Below, piece after piece: positions 1-10,622 of a stretch of DNA of 64,000 nucleotides (position 1 is the first letter of the stretch; every line of letters begins with the position of its first letter). The notes under the pieces were generated by a model. It saw only the letters and a program-made list of their open reading frames with translations, made no database searches and had not been told where the DNA came from. The translations under genes were made by a program, and so were the position numbers. The DNA lies in assembly GCA_023362775.1 (NCBI GenBank), contig JALMGJ010000020.1, forward strand, positions 4,774,001-4,838,000. The letters run 5' to 3'. This stretch comes from Charina bottae. Its lineage: Eukaryota > Chordata > Lepidosauria > Squamata > Charinaidae.

Positions 1-1110
1 TAGCAAATAGGTAAATGTCCCCAGTAATACTGACTTTAATCTGAGTATCAGTTTAAAGTTCAGCTTTGAGGTTCGATACCCCTTGCAGCAGCCAGCGGCT
101 GAGCTCTTTCGGCAACAGTGTATGAAAAACCAGTGTGTGCCTGAGCCTTGCTATTTAAGAGTCTGTCTGTCTGTCTGGTCCTCTGTTTGAGAAAGTGATG
201 GTGAATGGAAAGTTTGTTGGCGTGCCCGAAATGTGAAGCAGACATGAAAGGTAGAGCAGCGTGTAAGCGGTGGCAGGGAGGGTTATTGAGAGTCTGCTCA
301 CAGCTCCGTCTGCCACTCCAAGCGCTGGCGGCCCTGGCCGCCTCTCTTGGAGAAAGCTGCTTGGCATTCTTTGCCCTTGGTTAAAAAAAGAAAGCTAAAC
401 ATTTAATTTCCTGTAATAAACTGAAATGATGTGCTCTGATGTTAGCTGCCTTATTTATAATATTTTAAGGCAAATAAGTATGATAGTTGGAAATTAATGT
501 ATTGGAAGGAAATCTGCCCTTCTTTATGTAATATCCTCTCCTTCCTCGGTTCCTTTTGCTTTGAAAAAGCTGTCCTTTCTGAAATAGCTTCAGGTTTTCA
601 TCCGGTAGATGTGATTTATTTATTTGTTTGCTTATTAGAATCAGATATCAACTTCTCAAACATCCTCAATGGCTGGGTTAAAATACTTCCCCTCCCCTAC
701 CACTACTACCTGTTGGTACATGTGTTGTAGGTATTGGAATGTGTCCACTATGGGTGCCTTACAGAGCCTGAGCCGGTCTGGTCTGAATTCCGCCATGGAA
801 AGTGATAGATGCTGTGGGCCCACAGAAGGCAGAAGGAGAATTAGCAAGTGATAGTGAGATGACTTGTCAACAAGGACTTTTGGACTTTTCTCAAGGAGCA
901 GTACTGCTGTTCATAAGGAAAAGCAAACAAGCTGATGATTCATGAGCAAGGGACAGAAAGGAAGGCCTTCTACTAACTAGAAATGCTAAGGAAGCATCTT
1001 CTGCACTGTTTCTGTTAATGGAAAGGAAAAGCTGTGAAGAGAAGAACAAAAAGAGCTTATGCACCCCCTCCCCCCTTCCTTTCCAACTGAGGTTTCAGCA
1101 GCTCCCAATG
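1..1110. other. No feature recognised
   Basis: Mostly unique-looking AT-rich sequence with a short CTGT run near 159-178. Open frames here are short, have no recognisable domain and overlap each other on both strands. I see no exon signature. Confidence 0.5.
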
Positions 1111-1120
1111 GGATGGACGG

Positions 1121-1143
1121 ACACACACACACACACACACACA

Positions 1144-1223
<80 letters not shown>
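1121..1223. repeat. Compound microsatellite (AC)n-(TC)n-(TA)n
   Basis: An AC run (about 1121-1146) passes directly into a TC run (about 1147-1175) and then a TA run (about 1175-1223). Three dinucleotide tracts abut without spacers. Open frames across it encode only dipeptide repeats (HT, LS, IY) and are artefacts. Confidence 0.97.
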
Positions 1224-1226
<3 letters not shown>

Positions 1227-2221
1227 GAAGCAATAAGAATACTCATAGTGGCCAACCCCACCACTCCTCCCTCCTGCCTTGTAGAAAGAACAGGAGATAA
1301 TAGTACATGATGATCTCCATATAGTTAGTGGGACTTACTGTGGCTGTGGTGAAAGTAACCTGTAATTTCTTCATAGATAAAATATTACTTGCAAATCAAC
1401 AATTCTTCCATTTTTTCTCTCCTAAGGTGTGGTCTAGCTCGACTTCCACTGATATAAATTCCAAATGTGTACATTGGATAGTTGGAATAGGGAGACAGAA
1501 TTAATGTGGCTCTTCCACAATATGAGCAGGCACAGTTTTTTCCCCACTACTTGTAAATAATTTTCTACTTCCAGGAAATCATGAGACCTATGAACATTTG
1601 CTCTACTTAAGATGGGTTTTCTCTCTCTCACCCTTCTTCCCTCACTCCTGGGGATGACTTGTGGAGTTTCATGTCATTTCATCTTGAAGTGGTCGTTGTG
1701 TTAGGGTTGAAATTATGTACAGATGTTGACTGTAGTTGCCTCTTACTTGTTTTCAGCAACTGTTTCCATAGAGTCTAGTTTCACCGTGGCTTGATTTTGT
1801 CCTGTGCTCAGTTTGAAGAGAGTCATAATAGTTTGAAAGCAGTCAAGATTTGTCCTATATTTGTAGTTTTCATAAAAAGAAAACCTAAATGGCTTGAGAA
1901 ATGCTACACATCAAACTGAAAATATATAAATCACACCTACCTCACCCCCATCAGCACCTTCTCAACTTTTATCCATCTACTAGGTGTGTGGTATTTTGAG
2001 AGTAGTTAAAACAAGTAGTTACAGTATATACTAATTTTAACACTTTTATGTAATACCCCTTCTTGGAAATTGCTTACTGAGTTGCTAGTTCTGCCACACA
2101 AATGATTAAAGATGATAATTTGGTTCTGAATGAGTTCATGTATTTATGTAAACATTTTGCTCAGTGGTTAGAAGTCAGAGAAGTTCTATTCTCTTTTTGA
2201 TCTCTATATGAATTTTCATTA
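1224..2221. other. No feature recognised
   Basis: Unique-looking AT-rich DNA. No terminal repeats, coding domain or tRNA-like box was seen. Confidence 0.45.
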
Positions 2222-2457
2222 TTCTGATGCTACTTGACTTAATTCAGTGTTGACTCCTGGCGACTGTCTGGACAAGTCCTTGCAGTTTTCTTGGCAAGAT
2301 TTTGGAAGTGGCTTGCCATTGCCTCCTTCCTAGGGCTGAGAGAGAGAGTGACTGGCCCAAGTTCACCCAGCTGGCTTTGTGCCTAAGATGTGACTAGAAC
2401 TCACAGTCTCCCGGTTTCTAGCCTGAGGCCTTAACCACTACACCAAACTGTCTCTCT
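2222..2457 (-). repeat. tRNA-derived SINE (GAGCCAGTTTGG family), Bov-B-like tail
   Basis: Read on the minus strand, this starts with a tRNA-like head (AGTTTGGTGTAGTGGTTAAG), followed by a B-box-like GAGTTCTAGTC and the conserved body GGGCCAGTCACTCTCTCTCAG. It ends with a Bov-B-like tail (GCCAGGAGTCAACACTG). Nearly full length and moderately diverged. Sequences at 4459, 6033, 10241 and 29120 belong to the same family. The tail implies mobilisation by Bov-B reverse transcriptase, which is inferred. Confidence 0.85.
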
Positions 2458-3532
2458 AAGAAAGAATAAAATAAGGAAATAAAATAATAAAGGTATGGTA
2501 TAATGGTATGTGGGAATGACCTTGGGAGACGGGGAAGGGCTGCAGCCAGGACAACAGTCAGATGAGAGGCAGCTAAGCCTGCAGCTGAAATGTAGGTGTG
2601 GCAAACGTCTCAGAAGGGACCCTCCCTAGTTTCTTGGGCTGTAAAGGTGACAGGGGAGAAATGTACTTTCAGACTTGCAAGATTGGTGTCAGCCTTGCAA
2701 GGTAGTTCAGACAAGAAGCACACTCAGATGAACTAATTCTACTTTACTGTAAGGTTACACTGACAGAATCTGAGAATTCTCAGAATCTGAGAATTTTCCT
2801 CAGAAAGACAACCCAGTAGTTTGGTGACACTTCATTTAAAAAGTATTTCTCTTTATGACTACGTACTTTTTTCATGCATGAACATCTGTTCTATCTTTGA
2901 CATAGTCTCATTTTTTTTATGTCAGCTGCCTTGGATATTCTCAAAATACTTCCCCCCCCCCTCATATCTCCTTACATCATTCATCCTTTTTATCAATATT
3001 TTGTATGTTTCTCCTGTTAATGCTTTTCTACACTTGTAAGTCAAAATGGTTTGGGACTACATGAAAGTTAGAGTGCTGTAATTGCTCTATTGATTGTTTT
3101 AAAAACAGGACATTGGTATGAGTAATTGGACTTTCAAATGTCATTTGCACCAAAGAAAGAGAACTTGAATTACTTGCCAAGTTCATACTTCATGTTTCTT
3201 GCTGTATACAGTATCTCTACTATAGATTCCATGAAGATAAACTTTTTAGAAAACCCTTGAGATTGTTAAAATACAGGATTGAAACTTAACTAGGCATCTC
3301 TGAATGGCTCATGCCAGCTCATCTCGTAGCATTAAAGCATGGTTATTTTATGTGTGTCCCAGTTCTGCATTAATCTCTTCCTAACTCATCTCTGAGTGTC
3401 TCATTTTCATTTTTGGATCGAAACTTCTTGGAGGTAGAGACTGAACTATTTTCTGTAAAATGCTATAAATTATCAAGTATATGGGTAACAGATAAAGAAT
3501 ATAATAGCTTGTGTTCTACTAATGTAGTTTTA
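2458..3532. other. No major feature; short local duplication
   Basis: Mostly unique-looking AT-rich DNA. Around 2765-2800 the motif CAGAATCTGAGAATT occurs twice in direct tandem. Confidence 0.45.
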
Positions 3533-3604
3533 TATATATTTATTTATTAAATTTCTATGACTGCCCATCTCCCCCTCAAGGAGGGACTCTGGGCAGAGAT
3601 TTAT
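3533..3604 (-). repeat. CR1-type LINE 3' tail fragment
   Basis: A TTTATTTATTAAATTTCTA stretch is followed by GCCCATCTCCC and GGACTCTGGGC. This is the complement of the typical squamate CR1 3' end (CCCAGAGTCC, then GATGGGCGG, then an A/T-rich tail). Only the terminal ~70 bp remains. Confidence 0.75.
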
Positions 3605-3780
3605 ATTAATGGAGATTTTTTTATTTCCCAAGAAACCAGGGAATAGGTTTGCCCTACAATTTTCAAAACCCACACCTACAAAATGCAATAGATAAATTTA
3701 TTTTGAATAATTGACTTGAGGAATTCTGTAATATCTCAGGCAACATATTCTGTGATAAAAGACTTGCCAAATTAGAACAA

Positions 3781-3874
3781 TACAAATACAAATACAAATA
3801 CAAATACAAATACAAATACAAATACAAATACAAATACAAATACAAATACAAATACAAATACAAATACAAATACA
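3781..3874. repeat. Hexanucleotide array (TACAAA)n
   Basis: About 15 near-perfect copies of a 6-bp unit lie directly beside the tail of the minus-strand SINE that follows. The array probably grew from that SINE's A-rich 3' end (inference). The minus-strand frame reading repeated YL is an artefact. Confidence 0.97.
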
Positions 3875-4113
3875 ATACTTATTTTCTATCCCACCTTTAT
3901 TATTTTTATAAATAACTGAAGGCGGTGAACATACCCAATACTCCTTCCTCCTCTTATTTTCCCCACAACAGCAACCCTGTGAGGTGAGTTGGGCTGAGAG
4001 AGAGCGACTGGCCCAAGGTCACCCAGCCGGCTTTCATGCCTAAGGCAGGACTAGAACTCACAGACTCCTGGTTTCTAGCCCAGCACCTTAACCACTAGAC
4101 CAAACTGGCTCTA
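3875..4113 (-). repeat. tRNA-derived SINE (GAGCCAGTTTGG family), alternative 3' tail
   Basis: On the minus strand the head is GAGCCAGTTTGGTCTAGTGG. The body (GGCCAGTCGCTCTCTCTCAG) continues into CCTCACAGGGTTGCTGTTG and a tail with GCCTTCAGTTATTTATAAA plus AAAGGTGGGAT, not the Bov-B-like tail of other copies. The same tail ends the chimeric copy at 10241. The two tail types suggest two subfamilies using different partner LINEs. Confidence 0.85.
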
Positions 4114-4226
4114 GATTTTGATATTAATAATGTTAATATTCATAATATAATATTTACGATTGCTAACCATGGTTCTGAACCTATGGTTCAGGACCTGCTT
4201 TCCAGACCTGTCTCAGTCATCTATCT

Positions 4227-4309
4227 CAGTGTTCTTCAATCTCAGCAACTGGGGAATTCTGGGAATTGAAGTCCACATATCTTAAAATTGCTGAGGTTGA
4301 GAAACACTT
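4227..4309. mobile_element. Small hAT-type MITE (CAGTGTTCTTCAA family)
   Basis: An 83-bp near-palindromic element begins CAGTGTTCTTCAATCTCAG and ends GAGGTTGAGAAACACTT. It is flanked by ATCTATCT (4219-4226) and ATCCATCT (4310-4317), 8-bp duplications differing at one base. A longer relative lies at 16261. The 8-bp duplication and CAG ends indicate the hAT superfamily. No coding capacity. Confidence 0.8.
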
Positions 4310-4458
4310 ATCCATCTTTTTTTATATTCCTTTCCGTGAGCCATCACTTTGCTGGGGTGACACAATTCCCAATGGAATAGGGAATATGGCTCCTTTGTAC
4401 ATTATTAATTAATTATTATTAATTTGTGTCCGTGTGTGCATGCACACATGCATGCACA

Positions 4459-4682
4459 CACCTTCAAATCAGTCTTGACTCCTGGCAACTGCCTAGATAT
4501 GTCCCTGCAGTTTTCTTGGCAAGGATTTTCTGAAGTGGTTTGCCATTGCCTCTTTTATTAGGGCTGAGAGAGAGTGACTGGCCCAAGGTCACCCAGCTGG
4601 CTTTGTGCCTAAGACAGGACTAGAACTCATGGTCTCCCAGTTTCTAGCCTGAGGCCTTAACCACTACACCAAACTGGCCCTC
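4459..4682 (-). repeat. tRNA-derived SINE (GAGCCAGTTTGG family), Bov-B-like tail
   Basis: Complement of AGTTTGGTGTAGTGGTTAAG at the right edge, body GGGCCAGTCACTCTCTCTCAG, and a Bov-B-like CAGGAGTCAAGACTGA tail at the left. Close to full length. A short alternating CATGCA/CACA tract precedes it. Confidence 0.85.
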
Positions 4683-6032
4683 ACATTATTAATACCTTAC
4701 CTTCTCCTTTGATGTAATTTTCATTGAGTTGGGTATTATATTTTTTATAGCTTACCACACATGTGCGGGGGGAACCTGTACCTGTACCATTGGGATGCAA
4801 TAAGAGATGGGCCCATAGGACCAGGGGTCATACTCTCTTTTTATATGATTTAATGTCATGAGGATTAATGTCTCAAGTATACCATAAAACAGTGGTACAA
4901 TCACTCCTATGTCCAAGAAGGTTGACTGAACTACAATCATACTGTAGTTTACTAGAACTATAATCTTCATGTTCTCAACTTGTATTTGGAGTATTTTATA
5001 TTCTTATGATGACTAAAATCCTGAGCCCCATGTCTTGTCAATGAAGCAACAGTGTATATAGTATACATGACTGTGCTAATAATTGGTGTGTGCCTCTGAA
5101 GTCTTTCCTACCTGCAGCACAGACATATACAGAAGAACAGCAGGTTCCTTGTCAGCTATGAAGGTAGTGTGAACAACAGCTAACATTCTTAAACCTCTTT
5201 TCTCAAAGACAAAAGGGAATAATTAAGCCAAACATTTTCAACCCTGTGTACAGTTCTCTGTTATTCTGGTAATGGTGAAACTGATAGCATTAGTCACTGG
5301 GAAACAGAGCAAATCCGAGTTTGTCATTCTGAAGTATGCACTTTGTTGTTTTTATTATTCCTGAGGAGACTGATATCCACTGACATGAATTCTTAGGTAA
5401 AAAGGCAACTTTGTCGGGGCAGGTATAATCACCCCAGTATTTAAATAGTCAAGCATTATGGGAGAAACCAATTTGTCTTCCATTTATGTTTGCTGGTCTG
5501 AATGCAGTGATGAAATGGAAATTTATCAGAATTTAACCTGGAGAACAGATGCAGAGATCATGGCTATAATTACTGCTATAGCAGAGTGATTTTTTCCTCA
5601 AATGGTACTGAAACTGTGCATTAAATAATGATGGTATTATACAAGGTCCCTAATCATATGTATGAAGAAACAAGTTCCATGGGGGCTATAGAAATTCCAA
5701 TTCTGCAAATTTATTCTCATTCCAGAGTTATTTAAAGATGTGTGCAAATTCTCTGATAAAAAAAAAGAATACTAAAATATGAACATTGTGGAAAACTGTA
5801 TATAGAAAAGTATGTATAATAGGAAAGGTCTTGCAAAAGATGAATAGGTTAAGAATGTTTAATACAAAAATGTGTAAGAATATATGCACATTAAATGCAT
5901 ATTACTGTAAATGCATATGCTTTTACAGTATACTCATCTGGTCATATAAAACCACTTTTTGGTGATTGTATTTTTAAAGATCTATTAAGACAAATAAAAA
6001 TTGTGTTCTTTAATATCTACTAAAATAAATAA
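4683..6032. other. No feature recognised
   Basis: AT-rich, mostly unique-looking DNA with no long open frame, terminal inverted repeat or pol III box. Confidence 0.45.
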
Positions 6033-6240
6033 GAGAGCCAGTTTGGTGTAGTTCTAGTGAGTTGAAGAACCGTGAGTTCTAGTCTGGCCTTAGGCACAAA
6101 GCCAGCTGGGTGACCTTGGGCCAGTCACTTTCTCTCAGCCCTAGGAAGGAGGCAAGGGCAAACCACTTCTGAAAAACCTGGCCAAGAAAACTGCAGGGAC
6201 TTGTCCAGGCAGTCTCCAAGAATTGGACATGATTGAACAG
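6033..6240 (+). repeat. tRNA-derived SINE (GAGCCAGTTTGG family), Bov-B-like tail
   Basis: Starts GAGCCAGTTTGGTGTAG, continues AAAGCCAGCTGGGTGACC and GGGCCAGTCACT, and ends CCAAGAATTGGACATGATTG, the Bov-B-like 3' end. It lies immediately upstream of a Sauria SINE on the same strand. Confidence 0.85.
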
Positions 6241-6256
6241 AGGGCACAGTATATAT

Positions 6257-6580
6257 AGGGGGCGCAGTGGCTCAGCGGTTAAGATGCCAGGTTTGTCGAT
6301 CGGAAGGTCACAAGTTCGGAGGTTCGAGACCCTAGCCCCATGTGACGAAGTGAGCTCCCACACTCGCCCCAGCTCTTGCCAACCTAGCAATTCGAAAGCA
6401 TGCAAATGCAAGTAGATCAATAGGTACCACTTTGGTGGGAAGGTAACAGCGTTCCGCGCGCGTCATGCTGGCCACATGACCGCAGAAGCGTCTTTGGACA
6501 ACGCTGGCTCTTTGGCTAACAAATGGAGATGAGCACTGGCCCCTAGAGTTGGGCACGACTGTGGGGGGGAACCTTTACCT
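6257..6580 (+). repeat. Sauria-type tRNA SINE
   Basis: The tRNA-like head carries a perfect A box (TGGCTCAGCGG) and a B box (GGTTCGAGACC). The body has the family core TGCAAATGCAAGTAGATCAA, then GGTACCACTTTGGTGGG, GGCCACATGACC and GAGATGAGCAC. It ends with a Bov-B-like GAGTTGGGCACGACTG and AACCTTTACCT. Full length and modestly diverged. Confidence 0.93.
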
Positions 6581-6849
6581 ATATATATATATAATTTTAA
6601 ATTTATTTTTTTGCAAAGTATGGGGAAATAGGACAGAACAAAGTTGTGTTTGAAAGTGGAATATGTAGGCTTTCCCCCCAAAATCAGCTAAAAAAATTAA
6701 TCCTTTGCTATCTGTCTGTGTTGACCGTGAAGAAATTGTCCTAGGGAAGTTACAGTTGCTCTCCTAAAATCCCAGCATCCAATATTGAGACTATTCAGGG
6801 AGATACAGAGAACAATCTGTGGTGTCTGAAGTGAACGATTTAACTTGCA

Positions 6850-7351
6850 GGGAATTGCTTATTTAGTATCCAAATAGGCTTTAGTATGTATGAAGCCCCC
6901 ATTGCCTTGTCAGAGAGTAAGGATTTGTTAATACAGACATTTGACTGTTGCGTAGTTTTGTCAGTTTGTTTTACTTTAACTTTAACGACTTGCCCTTTAT
7001 CAGAACGCATGTCTGGAATATGTGGCTTAGCCAGAGCTTCTGCATAAGCCTTAGTGGAAGTGGTAGGTCCAGCTTCATATTTTTGAAGAAGAGCCTAAAA
7101 GTCTTTTTTCAGCAATTCTAGGTCATATTTTATACCTGACAGCTGTTCAAATAACGAAATAACAGCTTGCACTGTAAAAGGCATTTTACTTTGCACTGTA
7201 AAAGGCATTTTACTTTGCCATAAACTCTGTTGAATTTTCCCATGGGAGCCTCTCAGTATTCTGATTTTGCATCTTATTTTTAAGCTTATTTTTATTTCCC
7301 TTGACGTTAGCAGGTGAACTAGCAAGTTGTACTGGACACACAATGAGAGAC
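6850..7351 (-). pseudogene. Degraded gag-like region of an LTR retroelement
   Basis: Lies on the minus strand directly downstream of the LTR at 7352-7859. A 91-residue open frame (7370-7095) ends at a stop, but similar reading continues past it to about 6850 (motifs such as LLQKYEAG and YAEALAKPHIPDM). It contains an exact in-frame 24-bp tandem duplication (about 7168-7215) that repeats eight residues (SKMPFTVQ). The gag assignment rests on position only; no zinc knuckle or capsid motif is visible. It could be another internal region. Confidence 0.4.
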
Positions 7352-7859
7352 TGTTCTGCCAAGTGTCCAAGCAGTGATCAGGTGCTCAGACAATTGGTTC
7401 TTTAGATCCAGAGACAATAAGCACACCAGTGGATAAAGAGATTTTAAGCTTTATTATAAACTTAAACAAACAAATTTATAGCATAAAGAAAGGAAAATCA
7501 TTACATACCAAGCAAGTTGAAACCCAATCTCCCATAGGCTGTCAGGAGCCCCTTAATAAGGACAGCAGATGGCTCCATTTCCATCCCCAGGATGGCTCCA
7601 TTTCCACAGCACCCAGCGCTCAGGTCTGTGCAGAAGCTCCCAAACTCAAAAGGCAATCCTCAGGTTTTTATCAAAGTCTGGCCCTAAAACCTCGTGACCC
7701 TGTTTCCATGTTACAGAGGCTGCAGGACCTGACCTTGACTGGATAGTTCCCAGGGTCTGGAGCACCTGTTTAATCCAAGAGCCTGGGAAACTACACAGAT
7801 AAGCTACTGCTTAACAAAAACAATCTTGGGGTTTCCTCTTCTCCCCCACATTTCCAACA
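7352..7859 (-). mobile_element. Probable LTR of a retrotransposon or endogenous retrovirus
   Basis: On the plus strand it starts TGTTCTGCC and ends TTTCCAACA, giving TGTT...AACA inverted ends and ~508 bp. On the minus strand an ATAAAG-type polyadenylation signal (AATAAAGCTT) lies where an LTR would hold one. No 5-bp target duplication is visible (GAGAC left, GAAAT right), which fits one LTR of a truncated element. Class is not determined. Confidence 0.55.
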
Positions 7860-8608
7860 GAAATAAAAAAATAAGCCAGCTAAACATTAGCGTAATTCAA
7901 ACTCTAAGCTTCTTCGTGTGAAGAAGAAAAATCAAAATATGTCACTTAAACTCCTCGAAATACAATGGTCTTCCGCGTTGCCACTACAGAGACCAGAAGA
8001 GAATCCAGATTCCCATTTAGCTCTTCCCTGACAGATAGTGAAAGATCTAGCAGCTGCTGTTCTTCCAGTTCTGTTTGAAGGTCCCATTCAAGTGATTCAA
8101 GGGCTCAAATTTGTTAAAGGTGGGAGGAAAATTTGTTTTACTTAGATTCCTTTCATGTAAAATGTTGTACTATCTTTGGTTGTTTAGCAAATAGCTAAAC
8201 CTTTTCTGTGATTTCTTGTCTCATGTTGGCTAGATATGTTTGGGACATCAGTGTTTGGGACAAGTAGTGTTTTTCACATGAGATAACATTTGCTTATATC
8301 TAAACATTTACAAATAGAGAAATATGTTGAAACAACTTTCAAAAGTTCATTCAGAGGAAAGAAAGCTGTTGCTCCTTGATTCATTGATACAGTGAACACA
8401 ACTTTTCCTTTTTAGTTTCTTCTCTTTTCCTAACTTGCCATCTGATTTACTACAACCTTCTGTCACATACTCCATATGGATCACACCTAGTGTGGAGAAT
8501 AATTATGGCTTTAATATTATCCATTTGTACAATGAATTGGAAAGAGTGCAAATGGCAATTTTGGTAATATTGTTGAATTGGAATTGACCAGTAGATTTGA
8601 ATCTATTT
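7860..8608. other. No feature recognised
   Basis: AT-rich DNA between the LTR and the first GC-rich MITE. No coding domain seen. Confidence 0.45.
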
Positions 8609-8616
8609 GTTTAGAT

Positions 8617-8900
8617 CAGAGCTTTCCAAATTGTGTGTCGCGACACAAAAGTGTGTCGCCACACACAGCGTGGTGTGTCGCCACACCACCCGGAAGCGGC
8701 GGCGCGCGCGTGCATGGCGGCCGCCATGCACGCGCGCGCCACCGCACACCCCCCGCGCCGCCGCACGCCCCTCCCGCGCCGCCGCCATGCGCGCGCGTGC
8801 CACCGCACGCCCCCCCGCGCCGCCGCCGTGCGCGCGCGTGTCGCCGCTGCCGCCGCCGCCGCCAGGTGTGTCGCCAGCAGCGGCACTTTGGAAAGCCCTG
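8617..8900 (+). mobile_element. hAT-type MITE, GC-rich member (copy 1)
   Basis: Starts CAGAGCTTTCCAAATTGTG and ends CACTTTGGAAAGCCCTG, giving imperfect terminal inverted repeats. Exact 8-bp target duplication GTTTAGAT at 8609-8616 and 8901-8908. Near the left end are several GTGTGTCGC/GCGACAC motifs. The interior is extremely GC-rich, alternating GCGC and CCGCCG. All five open frames of 66-111 residues here are compositional artefacts (Arg/Ala/Pro-rich on both strands). No transposase; it would need one in trans. Relatives: 25746, 33615, 37950, 40021, 41412, 60100, 60382, 62800. Confidence 0.93.
8701..8740. repeat. Perfect 40-bp palindrome inside MITE copy 1
   Basis: Positions 8701-8720 are the exact reverse complement of 8721-8740 with no spacer. 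The centre is GCGGCCGC, flanked by alternating CGCGCG. The inner flanks C (8700) and A (8741) end the symmetry. It could extrude as a cruciform, and the CG alternation favours Z-DNA; both are inferences. Confidence 0.97.
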
Positions 8901-8908
8901 GTTTAGAT

Positions 8909-9487
8909 CTTAATCCAAGCCAATGCCAGTGCAGGTGTTAAAATTAGAGGGCAAAATGAGGAATATTCAATTCTCACTAACTGCTAATCTAGTGAATGAC
9001 CACCGTTTGAACTTTTCAACAAAATAATACAGATCCCCTGGCTATCACAGTTGCTTGGCTAATCCGTTTCTCTCTGTTTTTCTCATGTAAATAGGTACCC
9101 ATCAATTGAAGCTTCTGAACTGGCCTCTACCTCAACTGTTTGTTAATGAGCTGTTGTATTGTTTTTGAGCAGTGATGTTTTGTTCAGCACCTTTTGTCCC
9201 AGTGATGCAGCATCGGGACAAAAATATTGATACATACAAATATACTTTTTCTGCCATTTTCATTCCTTCAGTTTCTGGTCATAGATTCTTTCTCTTTCTG
9301 ATTCTCTTCTCCCTGTTGTCCACATTTTTGTTTTTGCCTTTTTCATTTTGAGGTTCTTAGGAAACTGCTCCTGGGAGCGATGATGGGAACTATAGTCAAA
9401 TAGCATCAGGAGATCCAAGGTTGGGAGTAACATCAGTTACTGATGCACACCATATCATTCCTGTGCTTCTGATTAAAGAAACTAAGT
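8909..9487. other. No feature recognised
   Basis: Unique-looking sequence between MITE copy 1 and an old SINE. No open frame of note. Confidence 0.45.
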
Positions 9488-9650
9488 GTGGTGTCCTAAC
9501 TAGGATGCTGGACTTATATTGTAGACCTGGGTTCCAATTCCTACTTGGCCTTGAATTTACTGGGACACCCTAGGGCCAGCTTTCAGACTACCCTATATCA
9601 TAAGTTTGTTTTGAGGGTGATAAAAGGAAGTGTTAGGGAAGAAATCAAGT
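9488..9650 (+). repeat. Old tRNA-derived SINE remnant
   Basis: Diverged tRNA-like signature: GATGCTGGACTTATATTG, then GACCTGGGTTCCAATTCC (B-box-like). It ends with a GGGCCAGC remnant and GTTTTGAGGGTGATAAAAGG. Similar old copies lie near 36525 and 57195. Age and family are inferred from divergence. Confidence 0.6.
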
Positions 9651-9684
9651 ATGATTTATGGAGCTCCTTTGTTGAAGAATAATA

Positions 9685-10020
9685 AAAGGTAAAGGTAAAG
9701 GTTCCCCCGCACAGTTGTGTCCGAATCTAGGGGCCGGTGCTCATCTCTGTTTGTTAGCTGAACAGCCAGCGTTGTCCGAAGATGCTTCGTAGTCATGTGG
9801 CTGGCATGACGCACGCGGAATGCTGTTACCTTCCCACCGAAGTGGTACCTATTTATCTACTTGCATTTGCATGCCTTCGAATTGCTAGGTTGGGAAGAGC
9901 TGGGGCGAGTGCGGGAGCTCATTCTCTCATGCGGGGCTAGGGTCTTGAACCTCCGAACTTGCAACCTTCTGATCGACAAGCCTGGCATCTTAACCACTGA
10001 GCCATCGCACCCCCTAAATA
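9685..10020 (-). repeat. Sauria-type tRNA SINE with 12-bp target duplication
   Basis: On the minus strand the head is GGGGGTGCGATGGCTCAGTG, with the body core TGCAAATGCAAGTAGATAAA. The Bov-B-like end and GGTAAAGGTAAAGG tail are at the left. The 12-bp sequence TGAAGAATAATA occurs at 9673-9684 and 10021-10032, the target duplication of an LINE-type insertion. Confidence 0.95.
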
Positions 10021-10240
10021 TGAAGAATAATACATAGGCCATAATTGTAGTTTTTTTCAGACATTCTGTTCTCACAATTGTAATATGTAGTCTGAAGTGG
10101 ATCTCTCCCTGCATATAATTTTATTGTATGTATAAACCAACATACAGGTCATCCCTGAGGTGGCCCTCTTACTTAGCGGGATGCCTGGGTGCTCTGATCT
10201 GCCCGATAGTTCCTTGTTTAACAGTGAATATAGTTTTTGG

Positions 10241-10622
10241 AGAGCCAGTTTGGTCTAGTGTAACCACTAGTGTAACCACTAGTAACCACTAGTGTAACCA
10301 CTAGGTGCTGGGCTAGAAACCAGGAGGCTTGAGAGTTCTAGTCCCGCCTTAGGCATGAAAGCCATCTGGGTGACCTTGGGCCAGTCACACACTCTCAGCT
10401 CTAGGAAGGAGCCAATAGCAAACCAGGAGACGGAGAGTTCTAGTCCCGCCTTCGGCATGAAGGCCAGCTGGGTGACCTTGGGCCAGTCACACTCTCTCAG
10501 CCCAACTCACCTCACAGGGTTGCTGTTGTGGGGAAAATAGGAGGAGGAAGGAGTATTAGGTATGTTTGCCGCCTTGAGTTAGTTATAAAAATAATAAAGG
10601 GTTAGAAAATAAATAAAATAAA
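10241..10622 (+). repeat. Chimeric or doubled SINE (GAGCCAGTTTGG family)
   Basis: Begins GAGCCAGTTTGGTCTAGTG, but the TAACCACTAGTG motif is amplified about four times (10255-10304). One body (GCCATCTGGGTGACCTTGGG to CAATAGCAAACCA) then jumps into a second body, restarting at GGAGACGGAGAGTTCTAG. That runs through CACCTCACAGGGTTGCTGTT to the GCCTTGAGTTAGTTATAAAA tail and an AAATA run. It therefore joins parts of two family members. This may reflect template switching or unequal exchange. Confidence 0.85.

Noticed and set aside
8578..8941. Five overlapping Arg/Ala/Pro-rich frames of 66-111 residues
   Set aside because: Compositional artefacts of the GC-rich MITE interior.
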